Positions 1 through 8,288 of a DNA stretch of 64,000 nucleotides are shown here, piece by piece; position 1 is the stretch's first letter, and each line of letters opens with the position of its first letter. A program made the position numbers and the translations under genes. This DNA comes from Candidatus Merdivicinus faecavium (GTDB lineage Bacteria; Bacillota; Clostridia; Oscillospirales; Ruminococcaceae). Location: contig DVKD01000052.1 of the NCBI GenBank assembly GCA_018716285.1, positions 1 to 64,000 of the forward strand. Reading direction: 5' to 3'. Below the pieces are notes generated by a model. That model was not told the DNA's origin. It searched no databases and worked only from the letters and a program-made list of their open reading frames with translations.

Positions 1-1737
1 GCCGCCCTTCGCCATCAGCTCGGCGTGGGTGCCCTGCTCAACGATGTTGCCGCCGTCGACGACGAGGATGTTGTCGGCGTGCTGGATGGTCGAGAGCCGG
101 TGGGCGATGATGAAGCAGGTCTTGCCCTTCATCAGTTCCTGCATCGCCGCCTGGATCTGGATCTCGGTCCGGGTGTCGACGTTAGAGGTCGCCTCGTCGA
201 GAATGAGCATCTTGGCGTCGAGCAGCATCGCCCGCGCGATGGTCAGCAGCTGCTTCTGCCCCTGCGAAATGTTGACGCCATCCTCATTTAAGTAAGTCTG
301 ATACCCGTCGGGCAGCTTGCGGATGTAGCTGTCGATGCGGGCGGCTTTGGCGGCGGCCGATACTTCCTCAATGGTCGCACCCGGCTTGCCGTAGGCGATG
401 TTGTCAAAAATCGTGCCGTTGAAGAGCCAGGTGTCCTGCAGCACCATCGCGTAGGAGAGCCGCAGGCTCTTGCGGGTGACGTGCTGGATGTCCTTGCCGT
501 CCACCGAAATGACGCCGCCCTGCGGGTCGTAGAAGCGCATCAGCAGGTTGATGAGGGTGGTCTTGCCCGCCCCCGTGTGCCCGACGATGGCGATGGTGCT
601 GCCGGCCGGGGCGTTGAGATTCAGGTCGCGGATGATGATCTTATCCGGGGTGTAGCCGAAGCGGATGTGCTCCATCCGCACATCCCCCTTGACATGGTCG
701 AGGACGACGGCGTCCGGCGCGTCGGCCGGCTCGACCGGTTCGTCCAGCAGGCGGAAGACCCGCTCCGCCGCGGCGCAGGCCGACTGCAGCTCGCTCACGA
801 TGTTGGCCATCTCGTTGATGGGGCCGGAGAATTTGCGGGAATAGAGGACAAAGGTCGAAATGTTGCCCAGCGTGATCTTCCCAAACAGGTAAAGCAGCGC
901 CCCGAAGACGCTCACCAGCGCCAGGGAGACGTTGTTGATGAAGTTGACCGACGGGCCGGTGACGCTGCCGTAATAATCGGCGCGGTAGAAGGCGGTGACC
1001 GCCTCGTCGTTTTTCTCGTCAAAGCGGCTCTGCATGACGGCCTCCTGGTGGTAGGCCTTGGTCGTCTTCTGGCCGGAGACGATCTCCTCGGTAAAGCCGT
1101 TTAGTTCCCCCAGCTTCTCCGAACGGGTGTGGAAGAGGGGCCGGACCTTCTTGACCCGGTAACGGGTGAAGAGGATGGAGGCCGGGATGGTGACGAAGAA
1201 GATGGTCACGAGCGGCGGCGAGATGCGCACCATCATGATGAAGGAGCCGGCGACGGTGATGACGCTGGTGCAGATCTGCAGCAGGTCGTTGGAGAGGGAG
1301 GCGTTGACGACGTCGATGTCGTAGGAGATGCGGCTTAAGATATCGCCGGTCTGGTGGCGGTCAAAGTAGTTGACCGGGAGGTCGGCGAGCTTCTCGAAGA
1401 CCTCCTTGCGCATCTGGTAGACGATCTTCTGGCTTAAGACGATCATCAGGGCGGAGAGGATGTAGGACAGGATGGAGGAAGCGATGTAAAACACCGCCAT
1501 CAGCCCGCAGTAATAAAAGACGACGTCAAAGTCCACCGCGCCGGGCCCCGGCTCGATGGCGTTGATCGCGTAGCCCGAAAGGGCGGGGCCGACCAGGGCG
1601 AGCAGGTTGCTCCCGATGGTCAGCATGAGGCAGCAGAAGACGATGGCCTTGTGCTGCATGAGGTATTTCCCGAGCCGCAGAAGAATCTTGCTTTTGGGCT
1701 GGGTGGTGTGGTGGTCGCGCTTATAGTATTTAGCCAA
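1..1737 (-). CDS. ABC exporter half-transporter, catalytic partner (3' end cut by window)
   Basis: Transmembrane domain followed by an ATP-binding domain, the layout of type I ABC exporters (BmrD/LmrD/YheH-like). Visible motifs are Walker A GHTGAGKT, signature ISQGQKQ and Walker B LILDEATS with the normal catalytic glutamate. I read the start as TTG at 1737, because GGGAGG lies 8 bases upstream and no ATG or GTG is in frame nearby; it overlaps the stop of the preceding gene by 8 bases. The 579 visible codons reach just past the D-loop and switch histidine (IAHRLST), so only the extreme C-terminus is missing. It should pair with the neighbouring half-transporter to export drugs, lipids or peptides; the substrate cannot be read from the sequence. 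Confidence 0.9.
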   Translation of the reverse strand, partial: MAKYYKRDHHTTQPKSKILLRLGKYLMQHKAIVFCCLMLTIGSNLLALVGPALSGYAINAIEPGPGAVDFDVVFYYCGLMAVFYIASSILSYILSALMIVLSQKIVYQMRKEVFEKLADLPVNYFDRHQTGDILSRISYDIDVVNASLSNDLLQICTSVITVAGSFIMMVRISPPLVTIFFVTIPASILFTRYRVKKVRPLFHTRSEKLGELNGFTEEIVSGQKTTKAYHQEAVMQSRFDEKNDEAVTAFYRADYYGSVTGPSVNFINNVSLALVSVFGALLYLFGKITLGNISTFVLYSRKFSGPINEMANIVSELQSACAAAERVFRLLDEPVEPADAPDAVVLDHVKGDVRMEHIRFGYTPDKIIIRDLNLNAPAGSTIAIVGHTGAGKTTLINLLMRFYDPQGGVISVDGKDIQHVTRKSLRLSYAMVLQDTWLFNGTIFDNIAYGKPGATIEEVSAAAKAARIDSYIRKLPDGYQTYLNEDGVNISQGQKQLLTIARAMLLDAKMLILDEATSNVDTRTEIQIQAAMQELMKGKTCFIIAHRLSTIQHADNILVVDGGNIVEQGTHAELMAKGG

Positions 1738-3448
1738 TGTCCCCGCCTCCCATCTGCGACTGGCTGATTTCGCGGTAGCTTTCGCACTCCTCCATGAGCT
1801 GCTCGTGGGTGCCGTAGCCGATCTCCCGCCCGTCCTCGAGGACGAGGATGTGGTCGGCGTGGAGGATGGAGCTGATCCGCTGGGCGATGATGATGGTGGT
1901 CGTGCCGGCGTACTTCTCCCGCAGGGCCTGCCGGAGCTTGGCGTCGGTCTTGTAGTCGAGGGCGCTCGAGGAGTCGTCCAGGACGAGGATCTCGGGGTCC
2001 CCCGCGAGGGCGCGGGCGATGAGCAGCCGCTGCTTCTGCCCGCCGCTTAAATTGGAGCCCTTGATGGCGAGCTCGTAGTCAAACCGGCCGGGCAGCGCGT
2101 CGATGAATTCGAGCGCCTGGGCGTCCCGCGCGGCCTCCTCCAGCCGTTCGAGGGGGATGTCCCTGCCGAAGGAGATGTTCTCGGCGACAGTGTCGGCAAA
2201 GATCACATCGTGCTGGAAGACGATGCCGAACTTGGTGTGCAGCTCTTCCGGCGGGATGGCGCTTACCTTCCGTCCGTCGATGCGGATCTCCCCGCTGTCC
2301 GCCTCGTAGAGGCGCATAAGGAGATTGATGACCGCTGTCTTTCCCGCGCCGGTCGCGCCGATGATGCCCAGCGTCTCCCCTTTTTTGAGCGAAAAGCTGA
2401 TGTCGGTGAGGGTCCGCTCGGTGCCGGTGTAGGAAAAGCAGACCTTGTCAAAGGAGACGTGCGGCGGGTCTTCTTCCGCCGTATCCTCCGGAATCACCCG
2501 CAGGTCGGGGCGGGTGTTGAGGACCTCGGCGATGCGGTTTGCAGAGGCGATGCCCTTGGAACACATGACGAAGATGCGGTTGATGGCCATCAGGGCGTTC
2601 AGAATGATGGTGAAATAGCTCATAAAGGCGATGATCTTGCCCGCCTGGCTGACGCCGGCGTCCACCCGGAAGGCGCCGACCAGGATGACGAGGGTGAGGC
2701 CGAGGTTCAGGAAAAGGTTCATGCTCGGGTTGGTGACCGCCATCGTGAGGCCGGCCTTCTTTTCCCGGCGGACAACCTCCGTATTGATCCCCTCGAAGCG
2801 CCCCTTCTCGTAATCGGTCTTGGACAGGGCCTTGATGACCCGGATGCCGATGATGTTTTCCCGCACCACCTGGACCATCCGGTCGATCCCCTTCTGCAGG
2901 CTCGCGTAGAGCGGGATGCCCTTGCGGGAGACGCAGACGATGATGACGGCGAGCGGCGGCATCATGGCGATGAGGACCATCGCAAGGGCCGGTTCGAGGG
3001 TTAAGGTAACGGCGACGCCGCCCAGCAGCAGGATGGGCGCGCGGATCCCCATCCGCTGGAGCATCCCGATCATGCTGTGGATGTTGTAGCTGTCGGAGGT
3101 GACCCGCGAGATGAGCGACGGGATGGAAAAGCCGTCGATCTGGGCGCAGGAGAGGTCGGAAATCTTGTGGAAGAGGTCGTGGCGCATGTTGCCCACCACC
3201 GATTTGGAGACCCACCCGGCGATCCGGTTGGCGGCGATGTTGGTCGTCCAGGCCATGACCGCGCAGAAGAGCATGACGCCGCCCCAGAGGAAGATCTGCG
3301 GGACGCTGCGCAGCGGGATGATGTTGTCGATGATATAGGCGAGGAACCAGGGGATGAGCAGGTCCATGATCGCGCCGACAAATTTGATGAACATCCCGCC
3401 CAGCATCTTGAGGGTATAGGGCCTTATATAGTAAAGGAGCATCCTCAC
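1730..3448 (-). CDS. ABC exporter half-transporter with degenerate Walker B
   Basis: A 572-residue type I ABC exporter subunit with an N-terminal transmembrane domain and C-terminal nucleotide-binding domain. Walker A reads GATGAGKT and the signature LSGGQKQR. Walker B reads LVLDDSSS, with aspartate where the catalytic glutamate should be. That substitution is the known mark of the non-catalytic site in heterodimeric exporters such as LmrCD, BmrCD and TM287/288, so this is the degenerate partner of the next gene. Its start overlaps the MarR gene stop by 4 bases (ATGA), so regulator and both transporter halves form one operon. Substrate unknown; multidrug export is the usual role. Confidence 0.92.
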   Translation of the reverse strand: MRMLLYYIRPYTLKMLGGMFIKFVGAIMDLLIPWFLAYIIDNIIPLRSVPQIFLWGGVMLFCAVMAWTTNIAANRIAGWVSKSVVGNMRHDLFHKISDLSCAQIDGFSIPSLISRVTSDSYNIHSMIGMLQRMGIRAPILLLGGVAVTLTLEPALAMVLIAMMPPLAVIIVCVSRKGIPLYASLQKGIDRMVQVVRENIIGIRVIKALSKTDYEKGRFEGINTEVVRREKKAGLTMAVTNPSMNLFLNLGLTLVILVGAFRVDAGVSQAGKIIAFMSYFTIILNALMAINRIFVMCSKGIASANRIAEVLNTRPDLRVIPEDTAEEDPPHVSFDKVCFSYTGTERTLTDISFSLKKGETLGIIGATGAGKTAVINLLMRLYEADSGEIRIDGRKVSAIPPEELHTKFGIVFQHDVIFADTVAENISFGRDIPLERLEEAARDAQALEFIDALPGRFDYELAIKGSNLSGGQKQRLLIARALAGDPEILVLDDSSSALDYKTDAKLRQALREKYAGTTTIIIAQRISSILHADHILVLEDGREIGYGTHEQLMEECESYREISQSQMGGGDIG

Positions 3449-3903
3449 GGCTTTTCCTCCTTCCGGTCCGGGGCAAGCCGGTTTTCGGCGTAAGCTGCCG
3501 CCCGCTCGAGCACCCGTTCGAGCAGCGCGTCGAGGGTCTCGCGCTCCTGCTCGGTGAAGCCGTCGGTCAGGTAGTCCCGCCAGTCGGCCAGCACCCGCTG
3601 GATGAGAGGGAGGGCTTTCTCCGCCTTCTCGGTCGGATAGACCCGCAGGACGCGGCGGTCTTTGGTGTCCGGTTCCCGCCGGATGAAGCCGTTTTGCTCG
3701 AGCTGGGCGAGCTGGCGGCAGACGTTTGACTTGTTGACCAAGATCTGGCGGGCCATCTGCTCCTGCGAAATGCCGGGGCTGCGGCAGGCGCAGGTGATGT
3801 AGATGTACTGGCCGCCGTTTAAGCCCAGTTCCTCAAACCGCTCGGAGCGGTAAAGCTGGGCGCAGCGCGCGGTGCGGCTGATGCAGCGCATAAAGCTGTC
3901 CAT
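3445..3903 (-). CDS. MarR-family transcriptional regulator
   Basis: A winged-helix regulator of about 152 residues. The recognition region reads ISQEQMARQILVNKSNVCRQ and the wing contains DTKDRRVLRVYPTEKA, both typical of MarR. A longer in-frame start lies 15 bases upstream, but GGAGG sits 6 bases before the ATG at 3903, so I chose that one. It is first in an operon with the two ABC half-transporters, and tandem inverted repeats lie just downstream of its promoter's expected start point. This predicts a ligand-responsive repressor of itself and of the exporter. The ligand is unknown. Confidence 0.93.
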   Translation of the reverse strand: MDSFMRCISRTARCAQLYRSERFEELGLNGGQYIYITCACRSPGISQEQMARQILVNKSNVCRQLAQLEQNGFIRREPDTKDRRVLRVYPTEKAEKALPLIQRVLADWRDYLTDGFTEQERETLDALLERVLERAAAYAENRLAPDRKEEKP

Positions 3904-3955
3904 ACTGCTTCCTCCCAAGGGTGAATTCCGGTATGCCGGCGCATGTGCGTCGTTC

Positions 3956-3984
3956 GTTGCGCACGCATAAGTTGCGCATGCAAC
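3956..3984. promoter_or_regulatory. Tandem MarR-type operator
   Basis: The inverted repeat GTTGC-N4-GCAAC lies at 3971-3984. A second, imperfect copy GTTGC-N4-GCATA begins 15 bases away at 3956. Both sit immediately downstream of the expected transcription start of the marR-ABC operon, where a bound repressor would block initiation. Similar GTTGC/GCAAC palindromes are known for MarR regulators; binding here is inferred. Confidence 0.7.
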
Positions 3985-3995
3985 ATACCTTCTTC

Positions 3996-4024
3996 AGTAT
4001 ACCCCTGCCGCCGGGAAATGTCAA
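3996..4024 (-). promoter_or_regulatory. Promoter of the marR-ABC operon
   Basis: On the minus strand the perfect -35 hexamer TTGACA (4024-4019) and -10 TATACT (4001-3996) are separated by 17 bases. This is a near-consensus housekeeping promoter pointing at the MarR gene, and such strength fits a promoter held off by a repressor. Confidence 0.85.
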
Positions 4025-4076
4025 GGCGGGCGGGGCGAAAAATCGCGGAAAGTGTCACGAATCGGTCACGAAAAAT

Positions 4077-4106
4077 TCACCCCTTTTCCCGCAGATGTGA
4101 TATAAT
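4077..4106 (+). promoter_or_regulatory. Promoter of the zinc-ribbon membrane protein gene
   Basis: A perfect -10 TATAAT (4101-4106) lies 31 bases before the TTG start at 4138. The -35 candidate TTCACC is 18 bases upstream and is a weaker match. Confidence 0.6.
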
Positions 4107-4137
4107 ATCTTTATAAAATCAGAAAAGAGGAATCGCT

Positions 4138-4551
4138 TTGAACTGGCTTCGCAATTTTATGATGGGGCGTTACGGCGTCGATCAGATGAACGTCGGCATC
4201 CTGGTGGCCATGATGGTCTGCACCCTGCTTTCCTCGCTGACCGGTTTCCTGCCGCTCTACCTGCTCGGGATCGCCCTGATGTGCTGGGCGATCTTCCGCA
4301 TCCTCTCCCGCAACGGCGCGGCCCGCGCGCGGGAAAACCAGAAATTCCTGGTTTTCTGGGAGGCGGTCAAGGGAGTCTGGCACAGGGTCAAGAACTGGTT
4401 TGCGACCTGTAAGCGCCGCTTTGCCGACCGCAAGACCCACCGCTATTTCCGCTGCCCGAACTGCAAACAGACCCTGCGCGTCCCCAAAGGCCGGGGCAAG
4501 ATCGAAATCTCCTGCCCGCACTGCCGCACAAAATTCATCAAAAAGAGCTGA
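4138..4551 (+). CDS. Small membrane protein with C-terminal zinc ribbon
   Basis: A 137-residue protein starting at TTG, with AAGAGG 10 bases upstream. Residues of about 18-55 form two hydrophobic segments, followed by a basic linker. The C-terminus holds CPNCK and CPHCR, four cysteines arranged as a zinc ribbon. Proteins of this layout are common in Clostridia and have no established function. It is transcribed alone between a promoter and a strong hairpin terminator. I cannot assign a role; membrane-associated nucleic-acid or protein binding is only a guess from the zinc ribbon. Confidence 0.75.
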   Translation: MNWLRNFMMGRYGVDQMNVGILVAMMVCTLLSSLTGFLPLYLLGIALMCWAIFRILSRNGAARARENQKFLVFWEAVKGVWHRVKNWFATCKRRFADRKTHRYFRCPNCKQTLRVPKGRGKIEISCPHCRTKFIKKS

Positions 4552-4562
4552 CCGTTTCGCCA

Positions 4563-4600
4563 AAAAAACATCCGGACCCCGCGGCCCGGATGTTTTTCTT
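4563..4600. terminator. Bidirectional terminator between convergent genes
   Basis: A GC-rich hairpin with 9-bp arms (4567-4575 and 4586-4594) is flanked by A-rich sequence on the left and a T-rich run on the right. It can therefore stop both the zinc-ribbon gene and the convergent phosphorylase gene. Confidence 0.85.
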
Positions 4601-4630
4601 TTCCGTATCATCTGCGGCTATCCTCCGCAG

Positions 4631-5440
4631 TCAAATTGCCGCGGCGAGGATCTGGGGCAGGACTTCCCTTCGCACAAACTGCCGGTACGCCTGCTCCTCC
4701 CCGCTGCGGGGGGTGAAGAGGGATTTCCCTGCGGCCGAGTTGTCCGAGACGTTCAAAATCGCGGCGGCGGGGACGCCGAGCAGCCGGGCCGCTTTGAGGA
4801 CGGCGGCGCTCTCCATGTCCAGCGTGTCGTACCCCATCGCCCGGATGGCGGAGATGTGGCCGTACTGCGCCGCGATGGTATCGGTGCAGAAGACCCGGGC
4901 GCGGTGCCATTTCACCCCGTTTTTGCCGCAGATTTCCTCCGCCGCTGCGGCAAGGGCGGCGGCAAGGCCCGGATCCGGGTACGCCCGCTCCCCGAACGGG
5001 TCGCGCAGCAGGCTGCCCGACAGGTAGCGGACCGCCCCGTCCCCGCTCGCCGCAAATTCCGGGAGGACAATGTCCCCCACCCCGATCTCCGGCGCAATCG
5101 AGCCCGTCGAGCTGACAAAGAGAATCTTCCGGCATCTCCCCGCCAGCCCCAGCAGCAAAACGGCGTCCATCGCCGCCGGCGCGCCGAAGCCGGTCTTCAG
5201 GTAGGTGATGTGCCTGTCCCCGCAGGAGACCTCCCAGATCCCGTACTGGTACAGGGGGCTCGCCTGTACGACCTCGGTGATGGCGGACGGTTCGAACATC
5301 CGCTCGGGGCGCCAGCCGGGCGAGAGGATCACGCTGCCGCAAATCCGCGCCGGGTCAATCCCCAGCGTGCTGCGGCAGATCTCCTCCGGCGAACTGCCGA
5401 ACCTCCGCATGTCCGCGAGCAGGGAATTCCCGCCCGTCAT
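4631..5440 (-). CDS. Nucleoside phosphorylase family protein
   Basis: About 269 residues of the PNP/uridine phosphorylase fold. SSTGSIAPEIGVGDIVLP matches the phosphate and loop region, and DTLDMESAAV matches the ribose-binding M-E motif of the family. The start at 5440 forms an ATGA overlap with the peptidase T stop and has GGAG just upstream; an alternative ATG lies at 5452. Family members cleave purine or pyrimidine nucleosides with phosphate, giving a free base and ribose 1-phosphate. The substrate cannot be fixed from sequence. Cotranscription with peptidase T suggests nutrient salvage. Confidence 0.8.
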   Translation of the reverse strand: MTGGNSLLADMRRFGSSPEEICRSTLGIDPARICGSVILSPGWRPERMFEPSAITEVVQASPLYQYGIWEVSCGDRHITYLKTGFGAPAAMDAVLLLGLAGRCRKILFVSSTGSIAPEIGVGDIVLPEFAASGDGAVRYLSGSLLRDPFGERAYPDPGLAAALAAAAEEICGKNGVKWHRARVFCTDTIAAQYGHISAIRAMGYDTLDMESAAVLKAARLLGVPAAAILNVSDNSAAGKSLFTPRSGEEQAYRQFVRREVLPQILAAAI

Positions 5441-6672
5441 TTCTCCGTCCATTCCGCGTATTTTTTGACGATCTCCAGCAGCAGGTCCGGGATGAGGGCC
5501 ATCTGCTCGGCGACAACGTACTCGAGCCGCCCGTGGGCGTTGTGATCCCCGGTAAAGAGGTTCGGGCAGGGCAGGCCCATGTAGGAGAGCCGGCTGCCGT
5601 CGGTGCCGCCGCGGACGGGAAGGATCTTCGGCTCGACGCCGAGCGATTCCATCGCCGCCCGGGCGTTGTCGATGAGGTGGAAGTGCGGGAGGATCTGCTC
5701 CTTCATGTTGTAGTAGGAGTCCCGGATGTCCAGCTCGACCGTTCCTGCGCCGTACTTGCGGTTGAGGTAGGCGGCCGCGTCGCGGAAATTCTCCTTTTTC
5801 TTCTCAAAAAGCGCCCGGTCGTGGTCGCGGATGATATACGCGCATGCGGCCCGCTCGACGCTGCCGTTGATGCCGTCGAGGTGGTGGAAGCCCTCCCGGC
5901 CGGAGGTGCAGGCCGGGTCCTCAAAGACGGGGAGCATGGCGTGGAACTCCATCGCGAGGAGGATGGCGTTGACCATTTTCCCCTTGGCCGAGCCGGGGTG
6001 GATGCTCTTGCCGTGGATGACCACATCGGCCGCAGCCGCGTTGAAGGTCTCGTACTCGAGCTCCCCCGCTGCGCCGCCGTCGACGGTGTAGGCGAACCGC
6101 GCCCCGAAGCCGGGGACGTCGAAATGGTCGGCCCCTTCCCCGATCTCCTCGTCGGGGGTGAAGGCGATGCAGATTCTGCCGTGCGGGATCTCCGGGTGGG
6201 CGGCGAGATGCTCCGCGAAGGCCATGATCCCCGCGACGCCCGCCTTGTCGTCGCCGCCGAGCAGGGTGTCGCCGCCGGCCGTGACGATGGTCAGCCCCTT
6301 GTACTCCGCGAGCTCGGGGAATTCTGCGGGAGAGAGGACGGCGTCCCCGCCCAGGACGATCTCCCCGCCGTCATAGTCCCGGATGACGCGGGGCTTTACA
6401 TCTTTTCCCGAAACCGCGCAGGAGGTGTCGAGGTGGGCGATAAAGCCGATGGCCGGACAGCCCTCCCGCCCGGGCGTCGCCGGGAGATCAGCGTAGACGT
6501 AGCCGAACGCATCCTGCCGCACGCCGGAGAGCCCCAGCGCGGCGAGCTCCTCGGCCAGCAGCTTGCCCAAAACGAGCTGCCCCGGGGTGCTCGGGTGGGC
6601 GCCGGACTCCGGGTCGGAGGTGGTGTCGTAGGTCACATAGCGGAGAAACCGCTCCAAAACAGTCTCTTTCAT
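5437..6672 (-). CDS. pepT: Peptidase T (tripeptide aminopeptidase)
   Basis: A M20-family zinc peptidase of 411 residues that removes the N-terminal residue from tripeptides in the cytoplasm. The metal-site motifs are present: HLDTS, GGDDKAG, TPDEEIGEG and the C-terminal GDHNAHG. The N-terminal FLRYVTYDTTSD is typical of PepT. The start at 6672 has AAAGG 9 bases upstream; an in-frame start at 6690 is less well placed. It overlaps the nucleoside phosphorylase downstream by 4 bases, forming a two-gene salvage operon. Confidence 0.95.
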   Translation of the reverse strand: MKETVLERFLRYVTYDTTSDPESGAHPSTPGQLVLGKLLAEELAALGLSGVRQDAFGYVYADLPATPGREGCPAIGFIAHLDTSCAVSGKDVKPRVIRDYDGGEIVLGGDAVLSPAEFPELAEYKGLTIVTAGGDTLLGGDDKAGVAGIMAFAEHLAAHPEIPHGRICIAFTPDEEIGEGADHFDVPGFGARFAYTVDGGAAGELEYETFNAAAADVVIHGKSIHPGSAKGKMVNAILLAMEFHAMLPVFEDPACTSGREGFHHLDGINGSVERAACAYIIRDHDRALFEKKKENFRDAAAYLNRKYGAGTVELDIRDSYYNMKEQILPHFHLIDNARAAMESLGVEPKILPVRGGTDGSRLSYMGLPCPNLFTGDHNAHGRLEYVVAEQMALIPDLLLEIVKKYAEWTEK

Positions 6673-6693
6673 TGCAGTCATCCTTTCCAAACG

Positions 6694-7548
6694 CTAAAAA
6701 ATGCCGGGGATCCAGTGGGCGAGCGCCAGCCCCAGGGCAAAGGAGCAGGCGTTCGCAATAAAGGCGTAAAGCCAGAGCTTCCGCACCTTCTGCTTTTCGC
6801 CCAGGGTCAGGGCCAGGACGCCCCCCTCCACCGCAAAGACGACGAGCTCAAGCAGGACGTAAAAAAAGGTAAAGGCCATCTGCCCGCTGTAGAAGTTGAT
6901 GAGGTTCAGGCTGACGTTCAGCAGCACCTGGGTCACCACATTGACCCAGATCAGGGTGCGATAGGTCCGCTTCCCGCGGAAGCGGAAGAGGAGCGCCACG
7001 AGCAGCTCGGCCGCGATGGTCAGCAGGATGCGGGCCACGAGGGAAATCAGCTCCCAGCGGTAGTCATAGGAGGTGCGCACCGCAAGCCCCTCCCCGGTCA
7101 GGGACGCGGTGAAATAGCTGTCAAAGGCGTACCGCTCGCAGACGCCGCTCGAGACAAATTCGCCGGTGTCGGGGAAATAGAGGAGGATTTTGAAGCGCTG
7201 CGGCGGGTAGTAGGTCCAGGCGAAGGTATCGGTCCCCTCGCAGGGCCAGCAGATCTGGAGGAAGTAGTAGCCGTCCGGGTCCTCGTACTCAATGAACTGC
7301 CGGAAGACCTCCTCGTCGCCGTACCCATCATAGTAATGATAGGTATCGGCATCCGCGGGGTCGTAGGCGCTCTGCGGGCCGGTGGAATCCCGCTCCGAGA
7401 GGAGGGTGCCGTAAAAATCCCGGCCGTCCGCCCCCTCGACGGTGACGGTGACCGAGGGCTTCGGCCCCATATCCGCCGAAACGGTGAGCGGCAGGACAAA
7501 GACGGCGGCGAACAGGCAGGCAAGGAAGGCGAGCAGGGTCTTTTTCAT
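6694..7548 (-). CDS. Exported membrane protein of unknown function
   Basis: A 284-residue protein with an N-terminal signal peptide, an extracellular acidic and aromatic-rich domain of about 150 residues, and four C-terminal transmembrane segments beginning near residue 170. The start is ATG at 7548, with AAGGAG 9 bases upstream. The layout (large exposed domain, then a TM bundle) occurs in uncharacterised Clostridia proteins. It lies 21 bases upstream of peptidase T on the same strand and may be cotranscribed with it. I do not recognise the family. Confidence 0.65.
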   Translation of the reverse strand: MKKTLLAFLACLFAAVFVLPLTVSADMGPKPSVTVTVEGADGRDFYGTLLSERDSTGPQSAYDPADADTYHYYDGYGDEEVFRQFIEYEDPDGYYFLQICWPCEGTDTFAWTYYPPQRFKILLYFPDTGEFVSSGVCERYAFDSYFTASLTGEGLAVRTSYDYRWELISLVARILLTIAAELLVALLFRFRGKRTYRTLIWVNVVTQVLLNVSLNLINFYSGQMAFTFFYVLLELVVFAVEGGVLALTLGEKQKVRKLWLYAFIANACSFALGLALAHWIPGIF

Positions 7549-7705
7549 CGGGAACACTCCTTTCGCGCATGCGGCACTTCCTTATATACGGAAAAAGCGC
7601 CAAAAAATGCTCTTTACAGGAGTATCTTACCACATTTTTGCCAAAACAGCAACAACAAAAGCGTTACAAACCCATACACGCGCGCCTCACAGGCATAAAA
7701 CAGCA

Positions 7706-7738
7706 GCGCCCGCCCCCAGAGGTTAGAGGGGCGGGCGC
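7706..7738 (-). terminator. Terminator after rpsT
   Basis: A hairpin with 11-bp GC arms (GCGCCCGCCCC and its complement) lies 32 bases after the S20 stop. On the minus strand it is followed by a short, imperfect T run. Confidence 0.7.
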
Positions 7739-7769
7739 CTATTTCCAAAGACAAATCCGGTGAGAGGGA

Positions 7770-8033
7770 TTACGCCTTTGCTGCGTTCATCTTAGATGCA
7801 ATCTGGGCTTTCTTTCTCGCAGCCTTGTTCTTGTGGATGATCCCCTTTGCGGCGGACTGGTCGATCACCTTGTAGGCAACCTTGACAGCATCCTGCTTGT
7901 TGGCGGCATCCTGCTCGATGGCGGCGTTGGCATCCTTCAGAGCGGCTTTGAGCTTACCTTTGAGCATTCTGTTCTGGAGATTCTTCGCAGCGGCAACTTT
8001 GACGCGCTTTTTCGCTGACTTGATATTCGGCAT
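7770..8033 (-). CDS. rpsT: 30S ribosomal protein S20
   Basis: An 87-residue, lysine- and alanine-rich protein beginning MPNIKSAKKRVKV and containing GIIHKNKAARKKAQI, both diagnostic of bacterial S20. S20 binds 16S rRNA early in 30S assembly. The start at 8033 is placed by GGAGG 8 bases upstream; an upstream in-frame codon at 8051 would overrun that site. It has its own promoter at 8183-8211 and terminator, leaving an untranslated leader of roughly 140 bases with a GTTAG/CTAAC hairpin just before the RBS, possibly a site of translational control. Confidence 0.97.
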   Translation of the reverse strand: MPNIKSAKKRVKVAAAKNLQNRMLKGKLKAALKDANAAIEQDAANKQDAVKVAYKVIDQSAAKGIIHKNKAARKKAQIASKMNAAKA

Positions 8034-8182
8034 AATTTGCACCTCCTTCACATAAAGTTAGCCCGCTTCACGCAAACTAACCGAGGATTGCGCTTTCCAG
8101 CGTTTTGTCCCTGCCGCTCCACAAGCGCATTTGCATCCGCGCATGCGCCCAGACACGGGGAACGGCATAAGACAGCTTTTAT

Positions 8183-8211
8183 ATCATACCATTTTTTTGG
8201 AAAAAAAGCAA
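8183..8211 (-). promoter_or_regulatory. rpsT promoter
   Basis: On the minus strand, -35 TTGCTT (8211-8206) and -10 TATGAT (8188-8183) are 17 bases apart and face the S20 gene. Confidence 0.7.
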
Positions 8212-8288
8212 GAGGTTTTTCCGAAAAAAATCCCTTTGTTCGGAAAAATGGGACTTCCTCCAAAACAAGCTGAAAAGGAGCTGATATT

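Noticed and set aside
8164-8191. Sigma-G promoter for gpr
   Set aside because: GGCATA and CATACCA are present but only 15 bases apart, too short for sigma-G, and the region overlaps the rpsT promoter.
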